From Gracilimonas sp046602855 (GTDB lineage Bacteria; Bacteroidota; Rhodothermia; Balneolales; Balneolaceae), in assembly GCF_046602855.1 (NCBI RefSeq), contig NZ_JBKINJ010000001.1, forward strand, positions 1,116,001 through 1,180,000: a stretch of 64,000 nucleotides of DNA. Reading direction: 5' to 3'. The translations under genes were made by a program, and so were the position numbers. Below the pieces are notes generated by a model. That model searched no databases. It was not told where the DNA came from and saw only the letters and a program-made list of their open reading frames with translations. Below, in pieces: positions 46,924-54,721 of the stretch. Each line of letters starts with the position of its first letter. Position 1 is the first letter of the stretch.

Positions 46924-46989
46924 TTGCACCTTGTTTAATTATAAATATTTTCAACGCATAACATGCACACTACTAGAATCATGACTTTC

Positions 46990-48000
46990 TTAGTTATGTA
47001 TTTTAATTACCCAATTACCAATTGAATTGACCTTTATATGGAAAGTACCTGTCTTATAGATGTTGTTTCTTCCCCTATTATCATCTGAATTTATTATTAC
47101 TTCTACAGTTTCATCATTTTCATCTATTAAATATCCTGACATAAATTGTCCATCATTCGTCCATGTAATTCTCCAAGGGCTTTCAGCAGTAAAAACATCT
47201 GTATTCTTAATGCCTGAACCACTGAAGTATAAACTTGTCTGAGTATCTTTAATATTTCTTTCTGAATAGGAATCTACATCTCTCACTACGAATTCATCAT
47301 CAAATATTGTTTCTGTAAATCTATTATTAAAAGTCGAGTGATAGTTTATTGAGTCAACTTCTATGTATGGCCCCATTTCGAATCTTTTCATGTAGTACTC
47401 TTCATCCTTCTCTTTTGGTAATACTACTATGGTAAACCTTAACGCTCCCTCATCAGAAATATATAAAGGAAGGTAACTTTCACAATAATCATATTCCGAT
47501 AAGTCATCAATTTGATTTTCTATTGTTCTAGACAATCTAGAATAGATAGATTTTCTAGAATAATAAAAATGTTCCTCTGTTGATTCATTTAAGACACAAA
47601 CCCAATTAAATTTGTCAGGTTTAAAAAGAGCATTAGCTGATTTATCTGATAATAGTAAACTCGTCGTTTCTATATCATTACCATTATGTTCTTCATATGA
47701 GATTGAGTATAAATTCTTATCCTGAAATTTAATTTTACTCAATACCAACCCTCCATTAGACTCTTTTAAGTAACTTACATATCCTTTTTTACCCTTCCAC
47801 TCTTCTTTACCATCCAAATAATCCCAAAGTGTAAATTCTTCTAATTTTTTTTGACTTATAATTATTGGCTCATCATAACCTTCTCTTTCAATTGTGGAAT
47901 CGATTTCACTAGATTTAAAGTTTTTCCTTTCTTGTGAAAAACAATTCTGCACAATGGTGATTGATAATAAAACAAACAATAGAACTTTTTGCATTTTCAT
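46990..48000 (-). CDS. hypothetical secreted protein
   Basis: A 336-residue protein with a signal peptide (cleavage near NCFSQ) and a mostly beta-rich mature part. The last ~80 residues form a separate segment with PWRITWTNDGQFMSGYL and FHIKVNSIGNWVIKIHN, a pattern I associate with a C-terminal beta domain in Bacteroidetes exported proteins. No catalytic motif recognised. It lies 66 bp before the YbjQ gene on the same strand; whether they are linked is unknown. Confidence 0.65.
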   Translation of the reverse strand: MKMQKVLLFVLLSITIVQNCFSQERKNFKSSEIDSTIEREGYDEPIIISQKKLEEFTLWDYLDGKEEWKGKKGYVSYLKESNGGLVLSKIKFQDKNLYSISYEEHNGNDIETTSLLLSDKSANALFKPDKFNWVCVLNESTEEHFYYSRKSIYSRLSRTIENQIDDLSEYDYCESYLPLYISDEGALRFTIVVLPKEKDEEYYMKRFEMGPYIEVDSINYHSTFNNRFTETIFDDEFVVRDVDSYSERNIKDTQTSLYFSGSGIKNTDVFTAESPWRITWTNDGQFMSGYLIDENDETVEVIINSDDNRGRNNIYKTGTFHIKVNSIGNWVIKIHN

Positions 48001-48132
48001 GTGATTAGAACTTAACTCTAATTAAGATTGTTGACTGCACTTCATGCGTTCTCTTACCTATAAATCATAGCATACAAATTTCTCTCTTTTTTTAATTAAG
48101 TGATACGCTTCACCAAGGTCAACCTGATTCAT

Positions 48133-48342
48133 TTATATGTAATTAAAGAGATTTTTCATGGTTGAAGGAGTAAGCTCTTTATGATACCACTCTGAGGCAT
48201 TATATTTGACTGACAGAGGTCCTTTTAATATAAATTCATAAACTGTGTCAAGAAATTTTGGGTTTTTTTTAGCCGATATTTCTATCAACATATCAAACCG
48301 TTGATGTCTTTCAAGAGTCGAATTTACTCGAAGGTTTTACAG
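48133..48342 (-). pseudogene. C-terminal remnant of an AAA ATPase (third copy)
   Basis: The minus strand reads NSTLERHQRFDMLIEI, FLDTVYEFIL and YNASEWYHKELTPSTMKNLF before TAA. This lines up with RQQRLDVLAEV, FVDAFYEFVF and YKTSEWYEKPLTPAALKELF of the intact ATPase at 56681-57772. An in-frame TAA lies at the 5' side and nothing of the Walker region remains. It is a decayed fragment of a third copy of the same locus. Confidence 0.8.
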
Positions 48343-48381
48343 GTAGAAAAAGAATACTTGGTTGATAAGATTGAAATGTAC

Positions 48382-49590
48382 TTAATACCCCATTAGAGTG
48401 GTGTAAATTACGTTACCATTTTCATCAAACTCTTCTAATTTATATTTTTCACTGTCATAAGTTCTTTGTTTCCATAATGTTCCGTCAGGTTTATACTCAG
48501 TCCAAACATTAAAAAAATCTCCCTTCTTGAACTGTCCCTCTAACTTAACATTACCGTTCTCATAGTATCTTTTATAAAAACCATCATAAATATCATCTGT
48601 CAGATTAATTTCTGTTTTAATATCACCGTTTGGGTAGAAGATACTCCATAAACCATTTTTACTACCATCCTTAAAATTTCCTTTTAATTGAGGTGTATCA
48701 GATAATGGATAGAATTTTATTAATTCCCCGTCTTTAACCCCATTCTTGTATTCTAATTCTAAACTTTTTTTACCAACAGATTTTACTACCCACCTACCAT
48801 CTCTTTCTCCATTTTTATAAAAACCTGACACAGAACTTATATCATCTTCAAAAAGAAAAAAATTTCCATCTTCGAATAAGTTATGATTACTAAATTTCTT
48901 GAAACTAACACTATAAAAAGTTCCAACATTTGTAGAAATTAAATCGAATAATTCACTTCCATCACCCTTTCTATGGTATTGACTTATATCAACAACAAAT
49001 CTTCCATTAAACGACCCCTCACTAAAATCTAAAGTTAATATCGTATCTTGACTTGAAGTTAGTTCCACATATCTACTATCGTATAATCCATCAGAGAATC
49101 TCACATCAACATTCAAAACACCGTTTTGATGGTACTTTTTGAATATTCCATCCTTTTTTCCTCCCTTGTACATTATCTCTGACTTAATACTTCCATCTCT
49201 AAAGTAGGTTTTAAAATTACCGTCTTCTTTACCATTTATATAATTACCAACACTAAGTAATTGTCCATTGTCATAAAATGTTTTCCACTCTCCCTCCTTA
49301 AAACCATTCTCAAATTTACCTTCCTTTTTTAATTGTGTATTCAAGTGAAACTCTTGATAAAGACCATCTCTCAACCCACTTTCATATTCAACTTTTAAGG
49401 TCATCACATTTTCTGTAGAGTCAACACCAACCCCTGTAAAAGGCGTATTACTATTTACTTGATAAGTTGTATCATTTCTTTCAACAAGTCTCTCTGTCAA
49501 CACATACGAATCACTAAATTTAATGTCAGAACAGGATTGAAAAATTAAAACAAGAAGTAGAGATAAGATTAAATTAGAATACCGTTTCAT
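48382..49590 (-). CDS. MORN-repeat lipoprotein (YwqK-like)
   Basis: A 402-residue lipoprotein: ATG at 49590 gives a signal peptide with lipobox FQSC; the longer frame upstream would hide it. The mature part holds about nine MORN_2-type repeats such as DGLYQEFHLN, EGEWKTFYDNGQL, DGNFKTYFRDGS and NGLWSIFYPNGD. These are often annotated as YwqK-family antitoxins, but no toxin is near, and a surface-exposed repeat protein is equally likely. It lies next to the ATPase remnant. Confidence 0.82.
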   Translation of the reverse strand: MKRYSNLILSLLLVLIFQSCSDIKFSDSYVLTERLVERNDTTYQVNSNTPFTGVGVDSTENVMTLKVEYESGLRDGLYQEFHLNTQLKKEGKFENGFKEGEWKTFYDNGQLLSVGNYINGKEDGNFKTYFRDGSIKSEIMYKGGKKDGIFKKYHQNGVLNVDVRFSDGLYDSRYVELTSSQDTILTLDFSEGSFNGRFVVDISQYHRKGDGSELFDLISTNVGTFYSVSFKKFSNHNLFEDGNFFLFEDDISSVSGFYKNGERDGRWVVKSVGKKSLELEYKNGVKDGELIKFYPLSDTPQLKGNFKDGSKNGLWSIFYPNGDIKTEINLTDDIYDGFYKRYYENGNVKLEGQFKKGDFFNVWTEYKPDGTLWKQRTYDSEKYKLEEFDENGNVIYTTLMGY

Positions 49591-49662
49591 ACTTAAACCC
49601 GAATATTTATTCGATATAATTTGACTTAGTTTTATATGTGAAGTCAATACAAGATAACTTAA

Positions 49663-49800
49663 CTAAATACTTACATAGTCAATAATATTTTTAACCTTCT
49701 GAACGGTTGAAGTAGAACAACCTACCACCTTAGAAATATCCCTGATGGTAAGTCCATCTTCCAAGTAGTCTTTTATCTTCTTAGAGATTGGTTTATTCAT
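49663..49800 (-). CDS. orphan small HTH protein
   Basis: A 45-residue protein from ATG 49800. Its layout (LEDGLTIRDISKVVGCSTST followed by VQKVKNII) is that of the C-terminal HTH of small serine recombinases, compare LDNGYTTQEISHRCRCSYST of the recombinase at 51580. It has no catalytic domain. It may be a recombinase remnant still expressed, or a stand-alone DNA-binding peptide. A decayed copy lies at 51302-51424, same orientation. Confidence 0.5.
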   Translation of the reverse strand: MNKPISKKIKDYLEDGLTIRDISKVVGCSTSTVQKVKNIIDYVSI

Positions 49801-49837
49801 ATACTTCAATTTTTTAATTGTAGAATACATATAACAC

Positions 49838-50143
49838 ATGGGATTCATCTATCAACCAATATGTCATTCTTGTAACCATAACTACAGAGAGATTATGGTC
49901 GGGTGTGGAATTATTACACCTCATGCCAATATCGTGCCTACTCCCTGCTACCCCTGCAAGAGGCTGACAAAAATTGATGTCAATCATGAAGATCTGATCT
50001 GTTCTAGATGTAAACGAGAAGTTGAACCTTTTGAACCATTCCTTTCGGATGATGAGGATGTATTTATAGACGAGTTGAAATTCAAGTGTCCAAAGTGTGG
50101 TAAAAAAGAGCTACAATTTTGGAATGTTGGTATATGGGACTGA
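49838..50143 (+). CDS. hypothetical zinc-ribbon protein
   Basis: A 101-residue protein with four CxxC pairs (C9/C12, C37/C40, C55/C58, C84/C87), the last as KCPKCGKKEL. This suggests two zinc ribbons. It has no signal peptide. It is divergent from the orphan HTH gene and upstream of the BspA-like lipoprotein. Function unknown. Confidence 0.65.
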   Translation: MGFIYQPICHSCNHNYREIMVGCGIITPHANIVPTPCYPCKRLTKIDVNHEDLICSRCKREVEPFEPFLSDDEDVFIDELKFKCPKCGKKELQFWNVGIWD

Positions 50144-50191
50144 TTTTAATTAATATCTAATAACATAATTTTATATCTAAAGGGATTTTAA

Positions 50192-51310
50192 ATGACACAT
50201 ACCAGATTATATTATCTGATACTTTTCTCACTTCTCTTGACTCTGTCCTCATGTGGGACTGAAACCACCCCAACCTATTTAAGTAGTGATGGAATTACCA
50301 TCAAATGTCCTGATGGTAAAATTGGTGATATTAGTATAGTCAACGGAATTGAGTATGAAGTAGTGGACAGGGAGCTATTAGAACAACGTTTATATGAAGG
50401 TAAAGACCTTTCAAAAGTCTGTGTCTCTTTAATCACAAATATGAGATATTTGTTTTATAACAGTGATTTCAATCAGGACATTTCGAGTTGGGATGTAAGT
50501 TCTGTGACTGATATGAGGTTGATGTTTTATGGGTCTTCATTCAATCAGGATATTTCGAGTTGGGATGTAAGCTCGTTGAGGGAAATGGGGGGAATGTTTA
50601 ATAGGTCTCCATTCAATCAGGACATTTCGAGTTGGGATGTGAGTTCCGTGACTAACATGGAGACCGTCTTTTATAAATCTTCATTCAATCGGGATATTTC
50701 GAGTTGGGATGTAAGTTCTGTAAGGGATATGGAATTGATATTTTATGAGTCTCCATTCAATCAGGATATTTCGAGTTGGGATGTGAGTTCCGTGAAGGAT
50801 ATGAAAGGTATGTTTCATTCATCTCCTTTTAACCAGGACATTGGAAATTGGGACGTAAGTTCTGTGACGGATATGACTTCAATGTTTATTGAGACTCCAT
50901 TCAATCAGGATATTTCGAGTTGGGATGTGAGTTCCGTGACCAGTATGTGGTTAATGTTCTATGATGCTTCATTTAATCAAGATATTTCTAATTGGGATGT
51001 AAGTTCTGTGACTCATATGGGTAATATGTTTCATTCATCTTCTTTTAACCAGGACATTGGAAGTTGGGATGTGAGTTCCGTGACATTTATGGATTCTATG
51101 TTTAGGAAATCACCATTCAACCAAGACATCGGTAGTTGGCACGTGAGTTCAGTGACGAATATGGATTATATGTTTAATGAATCTTCCTTCAATCAAAACA
51201 TATCCAGTTGGTGTGTCTCAAACATATCGTCAGAACCTGAATATTTTTCTTTCAACTCTCCACTTATTGAAGAGTATAAACCCGTTTGGGGAACCTGTCC
51301 TTCAAATTAA
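50192..51310 (+). CDS. BspA-like repeat lipoprotein (DUF285)
   Basis: A 372-residue lipoprotein: lipobox LSSC, a short N-terminal domain with TIKCPDGKIGDISIVNGIEY, then eleven repeats of about 24 residues with the pattern FNQDISSWDVSSVTDM, and a capped end WCVSNISS. The repeats are highly alike at the DNA level (72-bp period), so copy number could change by slippage or recombination. BspA-type proteins are surface-exposed adhesins in several bacteria. A homologue with 25-residue repeats lies at 54722. Confidence 0.88.
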   Translation: MTHTRLYYLILFSLLLTLSSCGTETTPTYLSSDGITIKCPDGKIGDISIVNGIEYEVVDRELLEQRLYEGKDLSKVCVSLITNMRYLFYNSDFNQDISSWDVSSVTDMRLMFYGSSFNQDISSWDVSSLREMGGMFNRSPFNQDISSWDVSSVTNMETVFYKSSFNRDISSWDVSSVRDMELIFYESPFNQDISSWDVSSVKDMKGMFHSSPFNQDIGNWDVSSVTDMTSMFIETPFNQDISSWDVSSVTSMWLMFYDASFNQDISNWDVSSVTHMGNMFHSSSFNQDIGSWDVSSVTFMDSMFRKSPFNQDIGSWHVSSVTNMDYMFNESSFNQNISSWCVSNISSEPEYFSFNSPLIEEYKPVWGTCPSN

Positions 51311-51424
51311 GTTCTTCAGCTTCTGAACCGTTGAAGTAGAGTAACCTACTATTTTTGACACATCATGAATTGACAAACCATCTTCTGAATATTTCTATAT
51401 CTTTTTAGAAGTTGGTTTCTACAT
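51302..51424 (-). pseudogene. decayed copy of the orphan HTH gene
   Basis: The minus strand reads M-stop-KPTSKKI-stop-KYSEDGLSIHD and then VSKIVGYSTSTVQKLKNLI before TGA. It aligns end to end with the 45-residue HTH protein at 49663-49800. Both interruptions are TAG. It overlaps the BspA gene end by 9 bp. Confidence 0.75.
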
Positions 51425-51462
51425 GAACCCCCTATTTAGATTTAATTTTTTGTTACAATCAC

Positions 51463-51495
51463 TTTACTCTTTTTGGGTATACCCCAAAGAGTAAA
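51463..51495. repeat. palindrome upstream of serine recombinase
   Basis: TTTACTCTTT and AAAGAGTAAA flank GGGTATACCC, making a nearly perfect 33-bp palindrome about 85 bp before the recombinase start. It could be a recombination crossover site, an operator, or an mRNA hairpin. Confidence 0.7.
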
Positions 51496-51534
51496 ATTCC
51501 ATCCCCTCTCAGGCCTTGTTATACTCGCCTTATT

Positions 51535-51576
51535 TTACTATTTAAGGCCCTGAAAAAATCCACCCTTAAATAGTAA
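51535..51576. repeat. inverted repeat directly upstream of serine recombinase
   Basis: TTACTATTTAAGG and CCTTAAATAGTAA form a perfect 13-bp inverted repeat with a 16-bp spacer, ending 3 bp before the recombinase ATG. Position fits an autoregulatory operator or res subsite of resolvase-type proteins. Confidence 0.7.
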
Positions 51577-51579
51577 CAA

Positions 51580-52203
51580 ATGAAAGTCTTTTATTCCCGC
51601 GTTTCTACTCAAGATCAGAATGATTCAAGGCAGTTGAAAAATCTCAATGAGTTTGACTATGTCTTCACTGATAAATGTAGTGGATCTATTCCACTATGGG
51701 AAAGACCTAAGGGTTCTCAAATCAAAACACTGATTGATCAAGAGAAACTTACTCATTTAGAAGTTCACTCTATCGACCGCCTTGGGAGAGATACACTCTC
51801 AGTACTCAATTTATGGAAAGAACTGACAGAATTGGGAATACGATTAGTTTGTAGAAATCCCAACTTTCAAAATCTGAATGAAGATGGAAATACAGATATG
51901 TTTTCCGAACTGATGATCTCCATCCTCTCCACTATGTCAGATTTTGAAAGAAAAATGATTAGGGAGAGACAGAGAGAAGGCATCGAGAGAAGTAAAATGG
52001 AAGGGAAATACCGAGGCAGGAAAGTAGGTACATCTGAAAGTCGAGAGAAGTTTTTGAATAAACCTAAAACTCAGATGATTATAAAAGATCTTGATAACGG
52101 CTATACCACTCAAGAAATATCCCATCGATGTAGATGTAGCTATTCCACCATCGATAAAGTTAGAAAGACATTAAATGAGGAGTATTTTACTGAAGTAAAT
52201 TAG
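51580..52203 (+). CDS. small serine recombinase (resolvase/invertase)
   Basis: A 207-residue protein with the resolvase domain: catalytic Ser 9 in YSRVST, the LEVHSIDRLGRD arginine segment, and the helix E region FERKMIRERQREGIER, followed by a C-terminal HTH (TTQEISHRCRCSYSTIDKVRK). The size matches Tn3-type resolvases and DNA invertases. It is preceded by two palindromes that could be its sites. It may act on the island segment flanked by the HTH copies. Confidence 0.93.
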   Translation: MKVFYSRVSTQDQNDSRQLKNLNEFDYVFTDKCSGSIPLWERPKGSQIKTLIDQEKLTHLEVHSIDRLGRDTLSVLNLWKELTELGIRLVCRNPNFQNLNEDGNTDMFSELMISILSTMSDFERKMIRERQREGIERSKMEGKYRGRKVGTSESREKFLNKPKTQMIIKDLDNGYTTQEISHRCRCSYSTIDKVRKTLNEEYFTEVN

Positions 52204-52397
52204 TCCTGATTTTTCTTATCGGGTCTTTATTAACACCTCGTCCTTAAGGGGACAGGTATGGCTTTAACAAATGATTTCAGTTTTCAGAATTGTGTTGATT
52301 CGGATCATACTCTAATTTTAATAAAAAACTCCTTTTTACCCCCAGTCCCTCCCCTAAAATCTTTTTCGATTATAATTAAGAGTAAACAAACAGGATT

Positions 52398-52952
52398 ATG
52401 ATTGAAGAAAAATTTATACCACCATTATTTGAGGATGCAGCAAGAATAGCAACGGATTATCTCATAAAGAGAGGAAAGCTAAGTCATTTTGATAAGGACT
52501 CCCATGAAGTTGTAGCTGCGTTACTGAGAGGCGTAGACCTATATAAAATTTTTGAAGTTGAAAGTGAGAAGCAATTTGATGAATACTACTTTGATTTTGT
52601 ACCAAAGCTACACGAGAGGATAGTCCATTATTATGAGGACGATGTATATGTAGCTGTCTTTCGCCAATATCCTGATACAGCTAATTTACTAAATGCCTAC
52701 CTGAGAGCTGCAGTAAGTGCTTGCAAAGTTTATATCCCTTCTGAAACGATACTAAACATTATCCAATTGCAGCACCCCGTAATGAGTCAAGAATTCTTGA
52801 ATCTTATGATTACGGGGATAAAGTCGACTGAGGGCATCACAGATCAAACCACATATAAATTAGTATTGGATGAATACCGACAAATAGTAGAATCTGAAAC
52901 AGATAAATATGATGAGTTAGTAGTCCCCCTTATGAAAAAATTAAACATATAA
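52398..52952 (+). CDS. hypothetical protein, first of two 184-residue paralogues
   Basis: A 184-residue, mostly helical, soluble protein with no known motif. Its C-terminal half aligns with the next gene: LLNAYLRAAV, IIQLQHPVMSQEFL and GIKSTEGITDQTTYKLVLDE compare with LLNQYIKLIF, IMNVIHPIISNKFI and NIKSIAEIDGHEMYYELVEN. Both are 184 residues, pointing to tandem duplication and divergence. TATAAT at 52371 may be a -10 box. 12 bp separate it from its partner. Function unknown. Confidence 0.65.
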   Translation: MIEEKFIPPLFEDAARIATDYLIKRGKLSHFDKDSHEVVAALLRGVDLYKIFEVESEKQFDEYYFDFVPKLHERIVHYYEDDVYVAVFRQYPDTANLLNAYLRAAVSACKVYIPSETILNIIQLQHPVMSQEFLNLMITGIKSTEGITDQTTYKLVLDEYRQIVESETDKYDELVVPLMKKLNI

Positions 52953-52964
52953 ATAACAACAAAA

Positions 52965-53519
52965 ATGAATTTAGAAAAGCCATTAACTAATCACATCAAG
53001 CAACTCTCCACGAATGCTCTCGACTTTATATATAAGTCGGGGGCTATGGGGATCTTTAAGAAAGGAACTAAAGAACCGATTTTTGCAAAGTTTCTCGAGT
53101 GTGATATTCAAGAACTCTTAACATCAAAAAGTTTACATCAATATGATCAGACTTATGACCAAATAGTAAAGAACCTGCATCAGTCACTATTTCCACTATA
53201 TATGGACAATTTGAAGATCCAAAAGAACAATCCGTACAGTTATACCGCGCGACTACTTAATCAGTACATTAAATTAATTTTTCAAAACTTATCTCAATAC
53301 AATTTATCAGATCAAACTGTTGAGATCATGAATGTAATACATCCCATCATTAGTAATAAATTCATTGAGCAGTACCTGCCGAACATCAAATCCATTGCAG
53401 AAATCGATGGTCATGAGATGTATTATGAACTAGTCGAGAACTATAATAATTTAGTTGAAGAAGAGCATGAAGTAATAAATAAACAGCTTTTATGTATGCT
53501 TCAAGGGATTGATGTGTGA
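52965..53519 (+). CDS. hypothetical protein, second of two 184-residue paralogues
   Basis: A 184-residue helical protein related to the upstream gene at low identity but with the same length and the same C-terminal pattern. The N-terminal halves are further apart (AKFLECDIQELL here against AALLRGVDLYKIF). Paired, same-length paralogues suggest a hetero-dimer or two subunits of one complex. A third short ORF starts within its last codons (GTGA overlap). No recognised family. Confidence 0.65.
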   Translation: MNLEKPLTNHIKQLSTNALDFIYKSGAMGIFKKGTKEPIFAKFLECDIQELLTSKSLHQYDQTYDQIVKNLHQSLFPLYMDNLKIQKNNPYSYTARLLNQYIKLIFQNLSQYNLSDQTVEIMNVIHPIISNKFIEQYLPNIKSIAEIDGHEMYYELVENYNNLVEEEHEVINKQLLCMLQGIDV

Positions 53520-53668
53520 TCTTTAATTGGTATAAAAAACTTCTACTAATAAGTGTTTATATGCTTTTTGAAGATAGAATTTCAATGACTCTTGATTTTT
53601 TTAGTGAGTTCAATAAGGCAAGAAACTTTGCAGAAAAATACTACAGAAATGAGATTGAGCAAACCTGA
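53516..53668 (+). CDS. possible 50-residue protein coupled to the paralogue pair
   Basis: Starts with GTG overlapping the previous stop as GTGTGA (GTGA arrangement), a layout typical of translational coupling, and runs 50 codons to TGA. The peptide has a hydrophobic start (NWYKKLLLISVYMLF) and a charged helix (FNKARNFAEKYYRNEIEQ). It could be a small membrane or partner protein of the paralogue pair. It is too short for certainty. Confidence 0.4.
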   Translation: MIFNWYKKLLLISVYMLFEDRISMTLDFFSEFNKARNFAEKYYRNEIEQT

Positions 53669-53678
53669 GGCTCTCTAA

Positions 53679-54236
53679 CTATTTAGGTGGTTTATTGACA
53701 TCAAATCTTTGATTCATGCTATCTTTCAAAACAGCATTATCTTTCGATCGTTGTACTTTTTTATCCCGATGATATAGAGGCAATTCAAAATCCTCTTTAA
53801 TAAATTCTAAATCTTTACGAAGATGATTAGGCAAAATTCCTAATGCATCGTTTATAATTTCAATAACCTTGTATAGGTCGATTTCAAACATTTCCTTAGA
53901 CTCATACCTATAGCTATTTAGTATGTTAAAAATTGCCTTCTCTAAATCGACAGATGATAGTGTTTTATAGTAAACAGCTAAATTCCAATTGACTGAAGAT
54001 GTTGCCCTGCTAAATTCTTTAATTCTCTCTTGAGGATCTCTTGCAGACATTCCTATCTTAAGTAGATCTGTTTTATCACTGTCACTTATATAGACATGCT
54101 GTATTTCATTTTTGAAATAATTTTCGGAGCCACAATAATTACATTTAAGTAGATTATGCTGTTTCATTTCATAATCTTCAATTACAGATAACTCATTATA
54201 GTCCTCACAAAAAAAAGACAGCTGACTTAAAGACAT
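53679..54236 (-). CDS. GIY-YIG (T5orf172-like) domain protein
   Basis: A 185-residue protein. After an N-terminal CNYCGSE zinc-knuckle-like segment it has HVYISDSDKTDLLKIGMS, a variant of the T5orf172/MUG113 GIY-YIG start, then ARDPQERIKEFSRATSS and a later Glu in YRYESKEMFEID, the family's acidic position. Such domains occur in phage and mobile-element proteins and may cut DNA. It converges with the 184-residue pair. Its nuclease activity is unproven. Confidence 0.72.
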   Translation of the reverse strand: MSLSQLSFFCEDYNELSVIEDYEMKQHNLLKCNYCGSENYFKNEIQHVYISDSDKTDLLKIGMSARDPQERIKEFSRATSSVNWNLAVYYKTLSSVDLEKAIFNILNSYRYESKEMFEIDLYKVIEIINDALGILPNHLRKDLEFIKEDFELPLYHRDKKVQRSKDNAVLKDSMNQRFDVNKPPK

Positions 54237-54356
54237 AGCAAATCTCTAATATTTAGTTTTATTGTCAATAGATACTTAAATGCTATCTATAGATTATTCA
54301 AATTTTATTAGTTATTTGTCCAATCTACAGCTATAGCTGAACTAATTCTATTGAAT

Positions 54357-54578
54357 TTAGTTCTTGCTCATTTTCTCTTGCATTAGCTGACGTGCAGTAT
54401 CCCAATCTAACGGTGTTTTTAAACCCCCTCTCATTAACCGATCCACTTCTTGTAAAGCAACCTGTATTCCATCATTAAACCCCTCACTTCGACCATTTCT
54501 GATTCCTTTATCAAACCCCAAATAAAAGCCTATGAAGAATAGCGTAGTTGAACCAATTAAATAAGTTAAAGCACTCAT
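54357..54578 (-). CDS. small single-helix membrane protein
   Basis: A 73-residue protein with one N-terminal helix (about residues 4-24, glycine-rich end), then an amphipathic soluble tail (QVALQEVDRLMRGGLKTP) with a helix ending in MSKN. No family recognised. A perfect GTGACAG/CTGTCAC stem-loop lies on its upstream side at 54628-54644 with a 3-nt loop. Confidence 0.5.
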   Translation of the reverse strand: MSALTYLIGSTTLFFIGFYLGFDKGIRNGRSEGFNDGIQVALQEVDRLMRGGLKTPLDWDTARQLMQEKMSKN

Positions 54579-54721
54579 GATACTCCCGATTTAAGTTTAT
54601 GAGGTGCCTTTAACTTATAGCATAGCAGTGACAGATGCTGTCACCGCTTATTGCTTAATTTTCTATCGTTCGAAATATCGATTTTCAAACAATTTATTAA
54701 TACTTAGTCAATTCAAAGGCA

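Noticed and set aside
46930..46989. attC-like ends ACATAAC and GTTATGC between two island genes
   Set aside because: Only about 40 bp apart, inner arms do not pair.
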